Assembly: GCA_020081605.1 (NCBI GenBank)
Contig: JAHREC010000007.1
Coordinates: 496,001 to 560,000 of the forward strand
Length of the DNA stretch: 64,000 bases
Reading direction: 5' to 3'
Source: Albifimbria verrucaria
Taxonomy: Eukaryota; Ascomycota; Sordariomycetes; Hypocreales; Stachybotryaceae
Shown: positions 48,208 to 60,047 of the stretch, piece by piece
Numbering within the stretch: position 1 is the first letter of the stretch
Layout: every line of letters begins with the position of its first letter
Notes under the pieces: generated by a model
Databases searched by the model: none
Told to the model about the DNA's origin: nothing
What the model saw: the letters and a program-made list of their open reading frames with translations, nothing else
Made by a program: the position numbers and the translations under genes

Positions 48208-49964
48208 ATGAAACACCATGCGGCGTGGCCGCTAGCCTTTGTGCTGGCTCAAGGTCTGACTATTGCTGTAGCTGCAGGTAAGTCACATATGCCTATGGTA
48301 TTGAAGAGGTTTCTGTGATTGCAATTGTCGGCTAACTCACCCTCTCCAGAATGCAGTTCATCGACGGGATACATTATATCATCCCCTGATGATGCGGATG
48401 GCATTTCTGGTTGTGCGACATTTGACGGCTCCGTCTCTCTCCAATTTGCGGACGACCCTTCAGCATGGTCCTCGGGAGCTGAGGTCGACCTCGGCAAGCT
48501 CACGACGATTTTGGGCAACTTGACGATATACCCGGATGCTCGCCACGAAAAGACCCGCGTCACCGGGTCGAAGCTCGAAAAAGTCGGTGGTGGCATCACA
48601 ATTTGGAACACCGACTTCTCCAGTACCGTCGATGCTATTGAGGTTTCTTTTCCCAGCCTGGGCACCGTCGAAGATACGTACGCTGTTACTGGAGGGATAC
48701 GAGCCATCAACATCAAGCAGTCCAGCCATGTGGAAACAAAGAACTTGTTCAGAGTATGGAGCAGCGCGGCTGAAGAGTTCTCCATGGCAGGTCTGACCGT
48801 GGTGGACGGTGAAGCTGAAATCGATTCCAACTCGGAGCTGAAGAAGCTCGACCTAAAGGATCTGACTGAGATCGGAAGCTCACTTCGAGTGCAAACCAAC
48901 CCGAAATTGTCCTCGATTAATTTTGAGAAGCTGGGACAAGTAAACGGAGACTTGAGGTTCTATCAAAACGGGGTCTGTCGGCACTGAGTCTTCCCAACCT
49001 CGAGTTCGCAGATACCATCTCGTTTACAGAAAATGGCCCCAACCCGTACGTATCGCTGCCTAAGTTGACATCTCTCGGAAAGTCGAATACAACCCAGGAA
49101 TCAACTTTTGGGAGCGTCGAGGCGATCACCTTGCCAGTTCTAAACCAGGTCAATGGCGGCCTTGCCTTCCTGTCGACCAATCTTTTCGAGTTGACGGTCC
49201 CAGCTCTCAAGACCCTCAACGGCAGCATCACGGTAAAGAACAATGATGCATTGACCACTTTTGCACTTCCGCGAGTTGAAACGATTGGCGACATTTTCAT
49301 CGAGTCCAATTCCAAGTTGGGCAACGTGACGGCCAACGCACTGGCGAGTGCGGGCTCGGTGTCAATCAAGGGCAACAATCTGGTCAATGTCGAGCTCTTC
49401 GGGTTGAAGAAAGTGACTGGAAACTTCAAAGTTTCAGGTGCCGATTCGATGGATTGCACCTGGTTTGACGCGCACATCAGGCCCATTACCGCCGGAATAT
49501 TCTCGTGCAGTGGAAGCTACGACAAGCCGGCCGAAGAAAGAAAGCCAAGCACTGGAGGCATAGAGAATGCCCCTATAGACACGAAAGACTCAGGTTCTGA
49601 TCAAGCATCCACCGATTCGAGCAAATCAGGCTCCTCTGGGCTTTCCTCAGGGGCCAAGGCAGGGATTGGAATCGGTATTGCTCTAGTGGCAGTCATTGCT
49701 GGATTGGTGGTGTTCTTCGTGCTGCGTCGCAAGAGAAAGACCCGTGGCAGAGAGCAAGTCTCGGACGACCCCAATGAACAGTCCAAGGTGGAGACGGACT
49801 CGAGCAGCGCGGAGGTTTACGACGGCATCGCGTCGGTGAAGATGGGCGTGGAGACGACGATCCAGGCAATGTCTCCAAAGGAGGAGAAGCGACAATCGTT
49901 TTTGAACTTTAGGCTGTCTTCAGGGCCCTTGAATATGCAGGGCTCTCCAGGCCATACATCTTAG
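48208..49964 (+). CDS. ECM33/SPS2-like cell-surface protein with receptor L-domains and a membrane anchor
   Basis: ATG at 48208 (MKHHAAWPLAFVLAQGLTIAVAAG) is a signal peptide. An intron (48278-48349) is followed by ECSSSTGYIISS. The body carries repeating L-domain elements such as LTTILGNLTIYPDA, VVDGEAEIDSNSELKKLDLKD, INFEKLGQVNGDLRFYQN and VNGGLAFLSTNLFELTVP, as in fungal ECM33 proteins required for wall integrity. Unlike GPI-anchored ECM33, it has a Ser/Gly-rich stalk, one clear transmembrane helix (IGIGIALVAVIAGLVVFFVL, about 49660-49720), a stop-transfer RRKRKTRGR and a cytosolic tail of about 80 residues. One frame break at the G run 48970-48973 is repaired by one base. About 560 residues. 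Confidence 0.85.
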
Positions 49965-51425
49965 ATACCACATGATTTATTTAATTGACTACTATTATTA
50001 TGCTTTGGTACTTGTTGAACTCACAGGTATATCTGGGGTGATGAATTGTGAGGAGACTTGGTCAGCGCAGATTCTTAACTGGTGCTGGATCCTTCTGGAT
50101 GGATGCGCGTATGGCTCTGATGCAAGCAAGTCAGATCAAAGCTAATCTTGACTTTGCATTGCATGTCTGTGCCGTTTCCAAACTGTCAGGACACGACTTG
50201 GTTGTCAACAGGCCCTAACAGACTTGCATCTCGTCTCGTTCATAGCCCAATACGTACCGCACGTGGATGCGAAGGTTTGCAGGGGTTACATCGACTGAAC
50301 TGAGAACCTTACGGTGATGAATACAGGCACATAGGGCTGGCCTAAGCCAACAGTTAAGGCCGCGTTCAGAAAACTCAGGACCGCGTCGTGTGGCATCTGC
50401 TGGAGCTCAAAGTGGCGATCAGGCCCACGGGAGCCCCGTATTTAGGACGCTAGCTTTGCCTCAGCGGGCGGAATGCACTACTTCCTGGGCGTAATTGTTG
50501 CGGGAGAATAGCGTCAGTCGAGAGAGACCATTGCAATGCGGGTTACGACACATACCTGGGCCTGATCGTGGGCAGGTTTAGGCTTACCTCTCAGCGGGAT
50601 ATCATCATGGAGCGAGAGCAAGTGCAGGCTCGGTGCTCTCCGTGCAAAGGCCGAGTGGGCAGAGCGTCTGCGACAACAGCAGATGCGTAGGAGCGACAGT
50701 TCAGACAGACAACGGTTGCACTGTGAGGAAATGGGCTGATACTGCCAGGTGAGCCCACTGTAGACGTAAACCAGTGACTGTCTATCACGGCTTTCCGTCT
50801 GTGGCATGGCGACGGCATCATGATGGTGTCGAGAGCACCCCGCACCCGCACCCGCGCCCACCCTCCGACAGCCGACGTCCAGCATGTGCTAGAATCCAGC
50901 AAGGATCGGTGAATCACAGGATGATTCATAGTGGCTCACCACGCGAGGCCGACACGCTCTAACCGTCTTGGTGGCAGGACAGTCGTTGGAATGCCAAGGA
51001 TGCGTATCGAGTGGAGTTGGGCATGGCCCGATTAGGGAAGACCTGAGTCACATGACCCACCTCCCGAGTAGCGCGAGCCTTGACTTTGGCGCAGTCTCCA
51101 TACATGCGCCCACCACACCCACCACACCCACCACCAAGACAAGGCACAGCACGGCGAGGCAAGCTCCATCGAATTACATGCAGTGCTGAAACTGGCTTTC
51201 AGTACATATATATATCTATATATCGGAGCTTCATCTGTGGTCGTCAACAGCTTATCACGCCCCATTCCAACCGACTGCTATCCCCTCCCTCTCCCTTTCC
51301 CTCTCCCTTTCCCTCTCCCTCCTCCGTCAAACTCGCCCCCAACCTCCCACCTACACCACGACTAATAACCCCAAACCGCCAACATTCTACACACCGGAGC
51401 CGCCTGCAATCAGTCACTGGGAACA
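49965..51425. other. Gene-free stretch with simple-sequence tracts
   Basis: About 1.5 kb before the zinc-finger gene. Contains CCACCACACC repeats (about 51109-51140), an alternating (TA)n run (about 51206-51222) and the CT tract listed separately. Long overlapping frames at 50514-51265 look like shadows in biased sequence and are not called. Confidence 0.45.
51281..51323 (+). promoter_or_regulatory. Pyrimidine tract upstream of the zinc-finger gene
   Basis: TCCCTCTCCCTT-type repeats, all C and T on the plus strand, about 100-145 bases before the start codon at 51426. Such CT stretches are common just upstream of transcription starts of well-expressed fungal genes. Confidence 0.55.
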
Positions 51426-52463
51426 ATGGAGGACAAATCCCCACCTTCTGCAGGCTGTGCAATGTCTCACTGGCCAGCCCCAGTGTGTGGCGGCAGCACG
51501 CAAAGAGCGATTGGCAGTAAGTCATGGCATTGGTCGACAAGAGACGCACACTTACTTACCTTTGCTTTGCAGTGTTTACAATCTTCGTGTACGAGTAGCC
51601 GAGCCCGGCACCATCATAACGCCGCCAGCGTCGCCGAAAGAAGACAAGGCCGTGGAGGCAGAGGACAAACCCCGCCCAGACGAAGATGATGCGCACATGG
51701 AGGACGAGTCCGCCGACGAGGAAGAATACCTTTCCGCAGAGCCCGAGTTCAAGCCTGGACAGTGTCTCTTCTGTAACGTCGAGAAGAGCAGCTTCGACGA
51801 GAGCCTTGCACACATGTCCAAGGCACATAGCTTCAGCATTCCCCACCAAGAGCACTTGACTGTCGATTTCGAGACGCTCGTGGGATACCTGCACCTCGTT
51901 GTGTACGGGTACGGTGAATGCATATTGTGCGGAGCCCGTCGCAGCTCCGTCGAAGGTATTCAGCACCACATGACTGCCAAGGGCCATTGTCGCTTCAACG
52001 TCGCCCTTGATATTGCCGAGTTCTACGAAATTCCCGAGCCAGAATACCATGCCGACGAGGAGTCGTTGCGACTACCGTCCGGCAAGCTTCTGAGCCACCG
52101 CACAAAAACAGCTGGTCCAACAGTGTCGAAAAAGCCCAACCAAGCAGCAGACCATCGCCTAGAACCTTCGGCTACGCCATCAGCGACGCCCAAACAATCA
52201 TCAGACGTCGTTTCAGCGCAAGAGAACCCCACGACCTCATCGAATACCCAGCTATCACGACTCACCCGAGGGAGCAGCAGAGCCTTGCGCATCTACCAGA
52301 CAACGAAGTGCGAGCACTTCTGGCAGCGAACGCCAAGTCCATCGACCAGGCGAGACGAGCACAGACCCATGCGCAACTCAAGGTGGAGAAAGCAAAGAAT
52401 GTCATATTGATGTCGCGCTTCAGGATGGACACGTCCATGCGATTTAGAGGTGTCTGGGGTTAG
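51426..52463 (+). CDS. REI1-like pre-60S zinc-finger protein
   Basis: REI1/ZNF622 proteins recycle shuttling factors from the cytosolic pre-60S ribosome. The ATG at 51426 gives MEDKSP, and one added base in the C run 51439-51442 leads into TFCRLCNVSLASPSVWRQHA, the first C2H2 finger. An intron (51517-51572) joins DWHVYNLRVRVAEPG, the typical next motif. Fingers 2 and 3 are CLFCNVEKSSFDESLAHMSK and CILCGARRSSVEGIQHHMTA. A second frame loss at the G run 52270-52272, when repaired, gives the C-terminal end EVRALLAANAK, then KVEKAKNVILMSRFRMDTSM and stop at 52461-52463. About 325 residues, shorter than yeast REI1, so it may be a paralogue. Confidence 0.82.
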
Positions 52464-52777
52464 ATTTCCATGTCCATGGGACCTCAGACTGTACAACAAA
52501 TGGGTTTCTTAGCGCTAATGGTTCTGCATTGCATTTCAGTACAACCTTGTTACAATATACATGCATATATATGAGGCGGGCGGTTATGAAGAGGATATGA
52601 CACCAGGCTTATCTAGAAGCGGCCAGAATATAAATGATTATTTGCACAAACGTATGCCGAATCTGGACTACCATACCCTGCTTCATTCTGTGCAGTGCAT
52701 GTTCCCTGATGAATAACAACCTCAGATTGTCTGCATAAGCTGAGCACGCAGACGGACACCAGTCTTGAAATCTTGTA
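52464..52777. other. Short convergent gap
   Basis: About 310 bp between convergent genes, with only 3' regions expected. Nothing else seen. Confidence 0.5.
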
Positions 52778-53559
52778 TTAAATGTTTGCCTTTTTGTTTT
52801 CTTTCAAATCACTCCGCTCTTGCACTTGGTCAGCCATCTGCTGCGCCAATTCTGAATCCAACCTCTTAAATCCCTTTATGACGCCCTCCCTGTCTCCCAA
52901 GCGCATCTCCTGGCTCATCTTGAATTTACCTTGAAGCCTGTCAATCACAATTTCGATACCAATAACGTTCTTCTTCATTATCTCCAGATACGGCTTCGGA
53001 GCGTCGGTCACCTTCCACGGTCCTGGCCTCTCGCCTTCTCCGGTAAACCCCATGATCTTCGTTTCTGAGTTTTGTGATAGATCATGCATCTGCTTATCCA
53101 GAAAGTTTGACGTCTCCTCTGACCTTGGATCAAAGTAAACTCTGATGCGGCCGTAGGCTTGTACGGCAGCGTAATTCCATGTCGGTACCACCTTGCCGGT
53201 ATACGGCTTAGTTTCTGTATAGAATTTTGGAGTCACGTAATGTTGAACTGTCGAGGTAAATAATACCATGACCTCCTCTTCAAGAACGTTGCCAGATGCA
53301 GTGGGGCCGTGTTTGGCCACCAATGCGTCCATCAGAGAGAGACTCTGTGGGTTTGGTCGAGCCATGTGCGCTCTGAGAACTCCCAGCTCGGTTTCACTTG
53401 ACTCATCCTGAACGTCTAGCACGAAAGGGATGTGACTTGATTGGATGAGAGGGTTGGTGGCAGATGGTATGGCGGTTGTCAAGACTCAAGGGGATAGTCA
53501 TTGATCAACTGCCGGAGAGCGGGAATGCTCTTCTCAACGTGAGCAGGGTTTAGAAACAT
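52778..53559 (-). CDS. PaiB-like FMN-binding negative regulator family protein
   Basis: The family was first described in Bacillus protease and sporulation control and has a split-barrel FMN-binding fold; fungal members are of unclear function. Start MFLNPAHVEKSIPALRQLI at 53559 fits the conserved N-terminus, and one base missing at the A pair 53481-53482 separates it from the rest. Then HIPFVLDVQDES, LRAHMARPNPQ, VMVLFTSTVQHYVTPKFY and the signature VPTWNYAAVQAYG are all in the right order. The tail has GIEIVIDRLQGKFKMSQ and ends in a charged helix. About 260 residues, normal length. Confidence 0.87.
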
Positions 53560-55194
53560 GGTGAGAATGGGGGATTAATAGGAAGGACTAGGGCCTGTAA
53601 ACAAAACTCAAGCTTATGGACATAATCATACTGCTGTGTCTTGCGAGGAGGAGGAGCTTATAAACCTCTTTTGCTTTGGAATATTTTGCCCGATATCTCT
53701 ACTGCCAATACGTGTATTACGGGTTATGGATCTAGTACGTAAGCCTAGTAGTGGAATCCAAACTAAGACAAAGAAGTTAAGAATATACGAACACACGTCT
53801 TAAGGTATAACTGCTCAGAATCATGAGATGATGCATATGCCCGGCTGTGGAATCCCGACGCTACATTGGCGGGTCACGAACTGAAAATGGGCTAAATGCA
53901 TCAGAGGAGCAAAACTCCCTGCAGCGATCAGGATAAGCCTAATAGGGCCTCCTCAATTGGCTGCCAATATTACTTCTTCGAGCTCTTGCTGTGCCATGCA
54001 GCGCATTGCACACAGGCGTTAGGCAAGAATTGGCGTAGTCGGCATCAACGGATTTCCACAGGCTCAAGTCGGCAATGTAGGGTCTTGGAAAGCATGCGGC
54101 TTTAGCCGAGACAGGGGTTGATGCCATTTCGCGACGATGGTATTGGCTACTGGCGAGAAGATGATGTGGAATATCCAGAGTCTGACTAGCGCCAGGTGGA
54201 TCAAATTGGGTAATATGATAGCTGTAGATGCGTCAGTGACAAATCATGAAGCCGATATAGGGAATTTTGTCCTCTTTCCTGACGAGAGCGACTTCGGATG
54301 CGCATTTAATAGCTATCGGTCTGAGACAGACAAGACAGAGTCAGACAATATAATATGTTGGATGTCTCAAAGACTACCCGGCGATGAGTGCCATGACATC
54401 TTGCGGTTAGGAGGTAGCCAAACCCAGCTGCGTAGAGAGCACATGGATGGATGTGATGTGACATGGACAAGTTCTAGATCATTTGTGTTCCTGGTCAGTC
54501 ATCAACCGTGAATTGCATATTCCTAATACACTTGACCAGTTAAAATTGATCTAATTAACATTAAGTATCTACCAAAGGAATACTCCGAAGTGGCAATAAG
54601 CAAAACATCTGCTCTTTATCGACTTCTTCGCTATCTATGAGAGAATTATCTACAGGCCTTAGTAACATTACGAATAACTGATTATCCGTATTTACTTCGA
54701 TTTTATCTGAAACCGGTATGGTATTCGAAAAAGTCCTTGTCATCATGAGCTGTAACAACTCGGGAGCCAATCGGCGTGGCTTTACTTGGGCAGTCTGGGA
54801 TAGGCTCTTGCTCTGACGGTTACAATTGATTATCCGAGAAAGATTCTGAAAAGGTTGATGCCCGCACATTAGATGGCCATATGGACCAGCCACAGCGTGA
54901 TACCAGGCAAACCATCTGAAATCAAGTCAATAATCTTCACTCCATATTTTCTTGGTAATTATGGGTTTGGTATTCTGTCACATCTTCCATTGGATATCAC
55001 AAATGAGTGTCAGGCATGATTGGTGATTGATGTCTAGAGACATGTGAGCTGCGGGAGGCCTTCCATATATCATCCGTATTTATTCGCTGCTTGAGCCGCA
55101 AACTGCTTTCCGGAATCTCTACATTTTGCCTTTCTTCATTCCCATGGACTCTCGCCGATCTTATGCGTAGGACATTGTGAATCTTTCCTACAAT
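53560..55194. other. Gene-free stretch (1.6 kb)
   Basis: Between divergent genes. A 124-codon plus frame at 54137 and a 110-codon minus frame at 54561 have no motifs or splice context and are not called. Confidence 0.45.
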
Positions 55195-55877
55195 ATGGGG
55201 TGCCAGAAAAGTCTTCTTCCATGTTTTCCTTGCCCTCAGGAGGATGTAAGGATCTCAGAGAAGTTTATGCATAATGTTGTGGATGAGCAACCAGCACCGT
55301 AAGAACATCCTTGATCATTCAATCCGAAGCTAACAAGATCCAGGATCACCGCAATTGGCTATTCTGATGATCCTGCCGCACAATTTATCCACATCCTCAA
55401 GACGGCTACTCACCCTGGCCAAGACCTCGAAGACGAACTCAAGGCGATAGTTACAGTGAATGGCTGGACCGAAGCCATCGCTGAGTCAATTCTAAATGGC
55501 ATTGTCAAGGTCATCCAGAAGGGTGTCAAGGTCGCGCAAGCCATGTCCGACGCTATCGACCGTGCCGAGAGCACAGCATGTGACTTTGCCAAGGAGCATC
55601 CAGTCTACACGGCACTTATTGCGGCTGGCACGATAATTGCGCTGGGCGTGTTAGTCATGCTCGCGCCATATGTTCTTGAAACTCTTGGCTTTGAAGCGCT
55701 AGGTCCCCGAGCAGGTGAGTCAGACTCTGAACATGAGCATGAAGCAGATACTAATGCCAAATTATAGGAAGTTTCGCAGCGAGGTGGATGAGTAGCATTG
55801 CGCGGTCAGTAGGAAACGTTGAGAAAGGGTCTATCTACTCTTATCTCCAACGTCTGGGGATGCGATGGGCTAAATGA
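55195..55877 (+). CDS. IFI6/IFI27-like (interferon-inducible 6-16 family) membrane protein
   Basis: Fungal relatives of the small ISG12/6-16 family, which in animals sits in mitochondrial or ER membranes and affects apoptosis; the fungal role is unknown. The ATG at 55195 starts MGCQKSLLPCFPCPQ, which offers a likely N-myristoylated Gly2 and palmitoylatable cysteines. Introns at 55299-55343 and 55715-55767 have clean sites. The hydrophobic, Gly/Ala-rich segment VYTALIAAGTIIALGVLVML is followed by PYVLETLGFEALGPRAG|SFAARWMSS and ends KGSIYSYLQRLGMRWAK, matching the fungal family's C-terminal motif. About 195 residues. No frame damage. Confidence 0.82.
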
Positions 55878-56234
55878 ACGGGGCCGGATTACTCTTTGAA
55901 TCGGTGCTGCATGCTGGATTTAGGTACTTGATTTAGAAAGATGAGGGATCTATGACATCGTTTTATAACAATACTGATTTGCTGCTGGATAAATTGCATA
56001 CATTGACGAGGCGTGACGCCTTGTATCACACCTATACCCAGAACCCCTCATATTGTGAGTGGAGATGTGTCGCCGGTGATATCACGGTATTTGCACATCC
56101 GCCTTGCTACCCCACCATTCATACAGCCGAACCTCGGAGACCTAACCTCGGGCCATTGTTGCTGCCATTCGCTCAGTCACTCTCTTCCTGTTGTATCTCG
56201 AGTTTCCAAGAGCTGTATCAAACATCTGCGAACT
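55878..56234. other. Gap before the transpeptidase gene
   Basis: Presumed promoter and leader of the next gene. Nothing specific seen. Confidence 0.45.
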
Positions 56235-58197
56235 ATGACCCTGTCAACTTCATCCATCAACGCGGCCCCGTCGCAGGCCTTTGCCAAGTTTCCTCCCGCA
56301 GAAGCGTCATCCACAGCACCGAGGGTATCGTGGCCTGCACGCAACCTCTGGCGGCAAAATGCGGTCTTGAGGTCCTCCGGGCGGGCGGAAACGCCGCGGT
56401 AAGTACCAAACAGCAAATCACTCGGGCTCGTGGGATGAAGCAGCTAACAGTATGTAGGACGCGGCAGTTGCAGTGGGTATGTTATAGTATCCCAGCTTAT
56501 ACGGTGGTGGCCTAGCTAATACGAGACTATAGCCGCTGGAATGAACATGACTGAACCTTGCTCCACGGGTATCGGCGGTGACATGTTCATCCTGTTCTGG
56601 GATGCCAAAGCCAAGCAGGTTAAGTCGATGAACGGATCAGGTCGAGCAGGCGCCAAATGCACGCTCGAGACCATCCGCAACGATCTCAAAGTCCCCGAAG
56701 GCCAAGAAGGTTCGATTCCCTTGAAGAGCGCTCACGCCGTCACGGTGCCCGGCGCTGCTGCAGGATGGGTTGACACCGTCGAGCGCTTTGGCAGTGGGAA
56801 GCTGAGCATGGCTCAGATCCTGGAGCCGGCTATCAAGCTGGGAGAGAAGGGCTTCCCAGTGTCCGAACTCACAAGCCACTCGGTAAGTTAAGACATTTTC
56901 CTTGAGCAACAATTACTGACCATGTTCAGTGGGCGGGTTCCGAGGATCTGCTCCGATCTGCCTCCCCAACTTTGCCGAGATGCTCAAGAAGGATCCCAAG
57001 GCCAAAGACGGCGTCCGCGCTCCCCAGCCGGGTGAAATCATGAAGAATCCAACACTAGCTAATACCTTCCGCACCCTTGCCAACGAAGGAAAGAAGGGCT
57101 TCTACACCGGCCGAATCGCAGAAGAAATTGTCAGCGTTCTCCAGAGTCTGGGCAGCCACATTGAGCTTGATGACTTGAAGCACCACTTGGAACAGGGCAG
57201 TGAGCCTGTCGAGCCCATCTCCCTCAAGTTCCGAGGCCAAGGCCTTGGCGAGGACGGTGTCGAGCTGTGGGAGCACCCGCCCAACGGCCAAGGCATCGTG
57301 GCACTCATCGCGCTCGGCATCATCCAGCAACTAGAGAAGCAGGGCAAGATCCCACACTTTGCCCCGGAAGACGTAAACAGCGTCCCTTACCTCCACGCCA
57401 TCATCGAGGCTCTCCGACTCGGCTTCACGGACGGCAACTGGTACATTGCCGACCCTCACTTCTCCAAGGTTCCCGTAGAGGGTCTTCTGTCTGACGAGTA
57501 CCTCGCTGAGCGAGCCAAGCTGTTCAACCCTGACAAGGCACTGGGCGATGTTGACCGCGGTAACCCCAAGTCGCCGGCCCTGCAGAGCAGCGACACCGTT
57601 TACTTCACCGTGACCGACTCAGATGGCAACGCGGCGTCCTTTATCAACTCCAACTACGCAGGCTTTGGTACTGGCATCATTCCCCGCGGATGCGGCTTCA
57701 CACTCCAGAACCGTGGAGCCAACTTCAGCCTCGACGCTGCGCATCCCAACAGCCTCGCCCCGCGCAAGCGTCCGTATCACACCATCATCCCCGCCATGGC
57801 GACCAACCTGCGTGACGGGTCGCTGCACTCGACGTTTGGCGTTATGGGCGGCTTCATGCAGCCCCAGGGCCACGTTCAAGTGCTGCTGGGCCAGCTGGTC
57901 GGCGGGCTGAACCCGCAGCAAGCGCTGGACGCGCCGAGAATCTGCATCGGACCGGGCATGCCAGGCGACGGCGACGACAAGATGTCGTGGGAGGTTTGTG
58001 TGGAGGAGGGCATGGCGGCGGAGACCATCGCCGGCCTAGAGAAGCTGGGGCACAAGGTCAAGGTTGTAAAGGGATTTGCAAGAGGACACTTTGGACGTGG
58101 GCAGATTGTCCGGCATTTGTTGGACGCCGTGGAGGAGAGCCAGGTATGGTCAGCAGGGAGCGACATGAGAGGAGACGGCGGCGCATATCCTCTGTGA
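56235..58197 (+). CDS. Gamma-glutamyltranspeptidase family protein
   Basis: Ntn hydrolase that cleaves the gamma-glutamyl bond of glutathione or related compounds after self-processing. Starts at ATG 56235 ([15 protein letters not shown]). One base is missing near CC 56292-56293. [17 protein letters not shown] leads to GGNAA and, after introns at 56399-56457 and 56477-56532, [26 protein letters not shown] third intron lies at about 56885-56930, then [15 protein letters not shown] with a one-base loss at the C run 56964-56967. The new N-terminal Thr of the small subunit is probably in [36 protein letters not shown] is the GG-motif helix. No signal peptide, so it is an intracellular, YwrD-like type. 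Confidence 0.88.
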
Positions 58198-58332
58198 GAC
58201 ACGGCGGGACGTAATCTAGAACCCCGAGAGCTTCCATAGAAATGTACAGGCCCGACGAACATGTAGAGAGGCCTACTCCAATTATGTTACACTATTTTGT
58301 ATCGTACACCAGCCGATTCCACCGTTTTTCCA

Positions 58333-58869
58333 TTACTGCTGCTGCTGTTGCTGCTCCTCAGCCTCGGCCTCAAGAACGACCTTCTTCTCATCCAAGAGCT
58401 TCGCCAAATCACCGTTCTTGTGCATGGACACCAAGATGTCGCAGCCGCCGACAAACTCCTTGTCGACGTACAGCTGGGGATCGTGGGCCAGTCGGAGAAC
58501 TCCTTGATGCCCTCGCGCAGCTCCGCATCCTCGAGGACGTTGAAGGCGGCGAACTTGTCCGGGTTGACGCCCTGCAGGCCCAGGACCTGGATGGCGGCGC
58601 GGGAGAAGCCGCACTGGGGGTCTCGGGGTGCCCTTCATGAAAAGCACGACGGGCGCCGAGCCGACGGCCTGCTCGATCGCGGAGCGCGTCTTGTCGGAGA
58701 GGAGGCGGAGCTGCTGCAGCTGGAAGGGAGACAAGGCCTGGCGAGGGACCTTGAAGGCAGCAGGGCGGGCCGCCTGCCGCAGCAGGTTCTAAGAAGATGT
58801 TAGCTACAATGTCCAGCAAGCGCTGGTGGTCGGGAGGTGACGAACGGATGCGAGCGATCGTGAAAACAT
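58333..58869 (-). CDS. GRX5: Monothiol glutaredoxin, mitochondrial GRX5 type
   Basis: Carries [2Fe-2S] clusters in the mitochondrial Fe-S assembly pathway. The ATG at 58869 opens a basic presequence ([15 protein letters not shown]). An intron whose donor is unclear ends in TTAG near 58790. Then [20 protein letters not shown] and VVLFMKGTP follow. Between here and [23 protein letters not shown] the frame is wrong in the raw sequence, because one base is missing in each of three C/G runs (58625-58628, 58616-58620, 58476-58479). With one base added in each, the monothiol active site CGFS appears in its normal context. Three losses bring the frame back, which explains the intact ends. The C-terminus is a glutamine run from a GCT repeat. 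About 160 residues. Confidence 0.88.
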
Positions 58870-59312
58870 GGCGCAAGGCTGGTAGGGACGGAGTGGCGGA
58901 TGGTGGGAGTGGATGGTTGCTCGAGGCCAGACGATGGGCTTTGGCACATGGGAAAATATTTGGGTGATGTAATCGGCCGGATGGCGACGGCTGACCAATC
59001 ACCGATTTGGATGACCAATGCACGATGACCACTCCACGACGACATGTAAGTTGTGCTTGAGAGGGATGTATTTTCACCTTGACAATTGTAGAAGAAACAT
59101 CACCTTAATTAGGTAACTTATCCGTTGTCAGAGCAGGTCTCTGGGCTTGTTGCAGTCATCCAAGAGTTTACAAGTGCATAAACAACCTCCAAGACCAACA
59201 AGGTCGGCCTACCCTGAACTCCACTCAGGGCTGAAGACGAGCGCTTCAGTTGGAGAAAACACCATAAAACAGCGTCATTCGTCATTGTGACAAAAGACTG
59301 AAACTACAAAAT
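58870..59312. promoter_or_regulatory. Shared upstream region of GRX5 and the CoA-pathway gene
   Basis: 443 bp between two divergent start codons (58869 minus, 59313 plus), likely a bidirectional promoter. No motif is claimed. Confidence 0.5.
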
Positions 59313-60047
59313 ATGCAGGCCACACAAGTAGATGTTGGCCATAAGCCAGCATCCGTAAATCCGGCCGATGCGGTTGCGCTGGCTCGCACCGACAACAAGC
59401 AGCATCTCCTGCTGGCTGCATCTGGTTCGGTTGCCACCATCAAGATCTTCCCCATCATCAAGTCACTATCGCACCACACCAATTTATCCATCCGGCTCGT
59501 GTTAACCGACTCGGCCGCGCATTTCCTGTCAGGCCAGTCCGCCGAACAGCCCAACCTGGATGAAATCGCGCAGTTACCCAACGTCGACGGCATCTACACC
59601 GACGCCGCAGAGTGGGCGCAGCCGTGGACGCGCGGGGCGTCGATTCTGCACATCGAGCTGCGCAAGTGGGCCGACGTGCTCTTTGTTGCGCCGCTGAGCG
59701 CCAACACCATGGCCAAGATGGTGGCGGGCATCTGCGACGGGCTCCTGCTGTCCACCATCCGAGCGTGGGACGTGGACGGGGCCGTGGACGGACGGCCCGG
59801 CCGCAAGATTTTCGTGGCGCCGGCCATGAACACGGCCATGTTCCGACACCCGCTGACGGCGAAGCACATCAAGGTGCTGGAGGAGGAATGGGGCGGCGAG
59901 AACGGGTGGGTGCGGGTGCTGCAGCCGATGGCCAAGGCGCTCGCGTGCGGAGACGTTGGCAACGGCGCCATGATCGCCTGGGAGAAGATCGTGGAGCATA
60001 TTGAAGAGGAGCTGAAGCTGGAGAAGCCGGTCGTGAATGGCAGCTGA
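59313..60047 (+). CDS. Phosphopantothenoylcysteine decarboxylase (PPCDC)
   Basis: FMN-dependent decarboxylation of 4'-phosphopantothenoylcysteine to 4'-phosphopantetheine, third step of CoA synthesis from pantothenate. A single 244-residue exon from ATG 59313. HLLLAASGSVATIKIFPII is the flavin-binding strand-loop. The active-site histidine is in ILHIELRKWADVLFVAPLSANTMAK. The substrate loop is APAMNTAMF, with the PxMNxxM motif, and ACGDVGNGAM carries the conserved cysteine that reduces the intermediate. All required residues are present, so it is a working decarboxylase rather than a HAL3-type regulator. Divergent from GRX5. Frame intact. Confidence 0.93.
   Translation: MQATQVDVGHKPASVNPADAVALARTDNKQHLLLAASGSVATIKIFPIIKSLSHHTNLSIRLVLTDSAAHFLSGQSAEQPNLDEIAQLPNVDGIYTDAAEWAQPWTRGASILHIELRKWADVLFVAPLSANTMAKMVAGICDGLLLSTIRAWDVDGAVDGRPGRKIFVAPAMNTAMFRHPLTAKHIKVLEEEWGGENGWVRVLQPMAKALACGDVGNGAMIAWEKIVEHIEEELKLEKPVVNGS

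Noticed and set aside
50514..51265. Several long frames on both strands
   Set aside because: They are rich in Pro, Ser and His from simple-sequence tracts, overlap each other, and show no motif; judged to be shadows.
53896..54893. Frames of 69-124 codons in the gap before the IFI-like gene
   Set aside because: No motifs, no plausible splice links, and composition like the surrounding non-coding DNA.
57055..58262. Long antisense frames across the transpeptidase gene
   Set aside because: Mirror-frame artefacts of a GC-rich coding exon; the plus frame has full family motifs.
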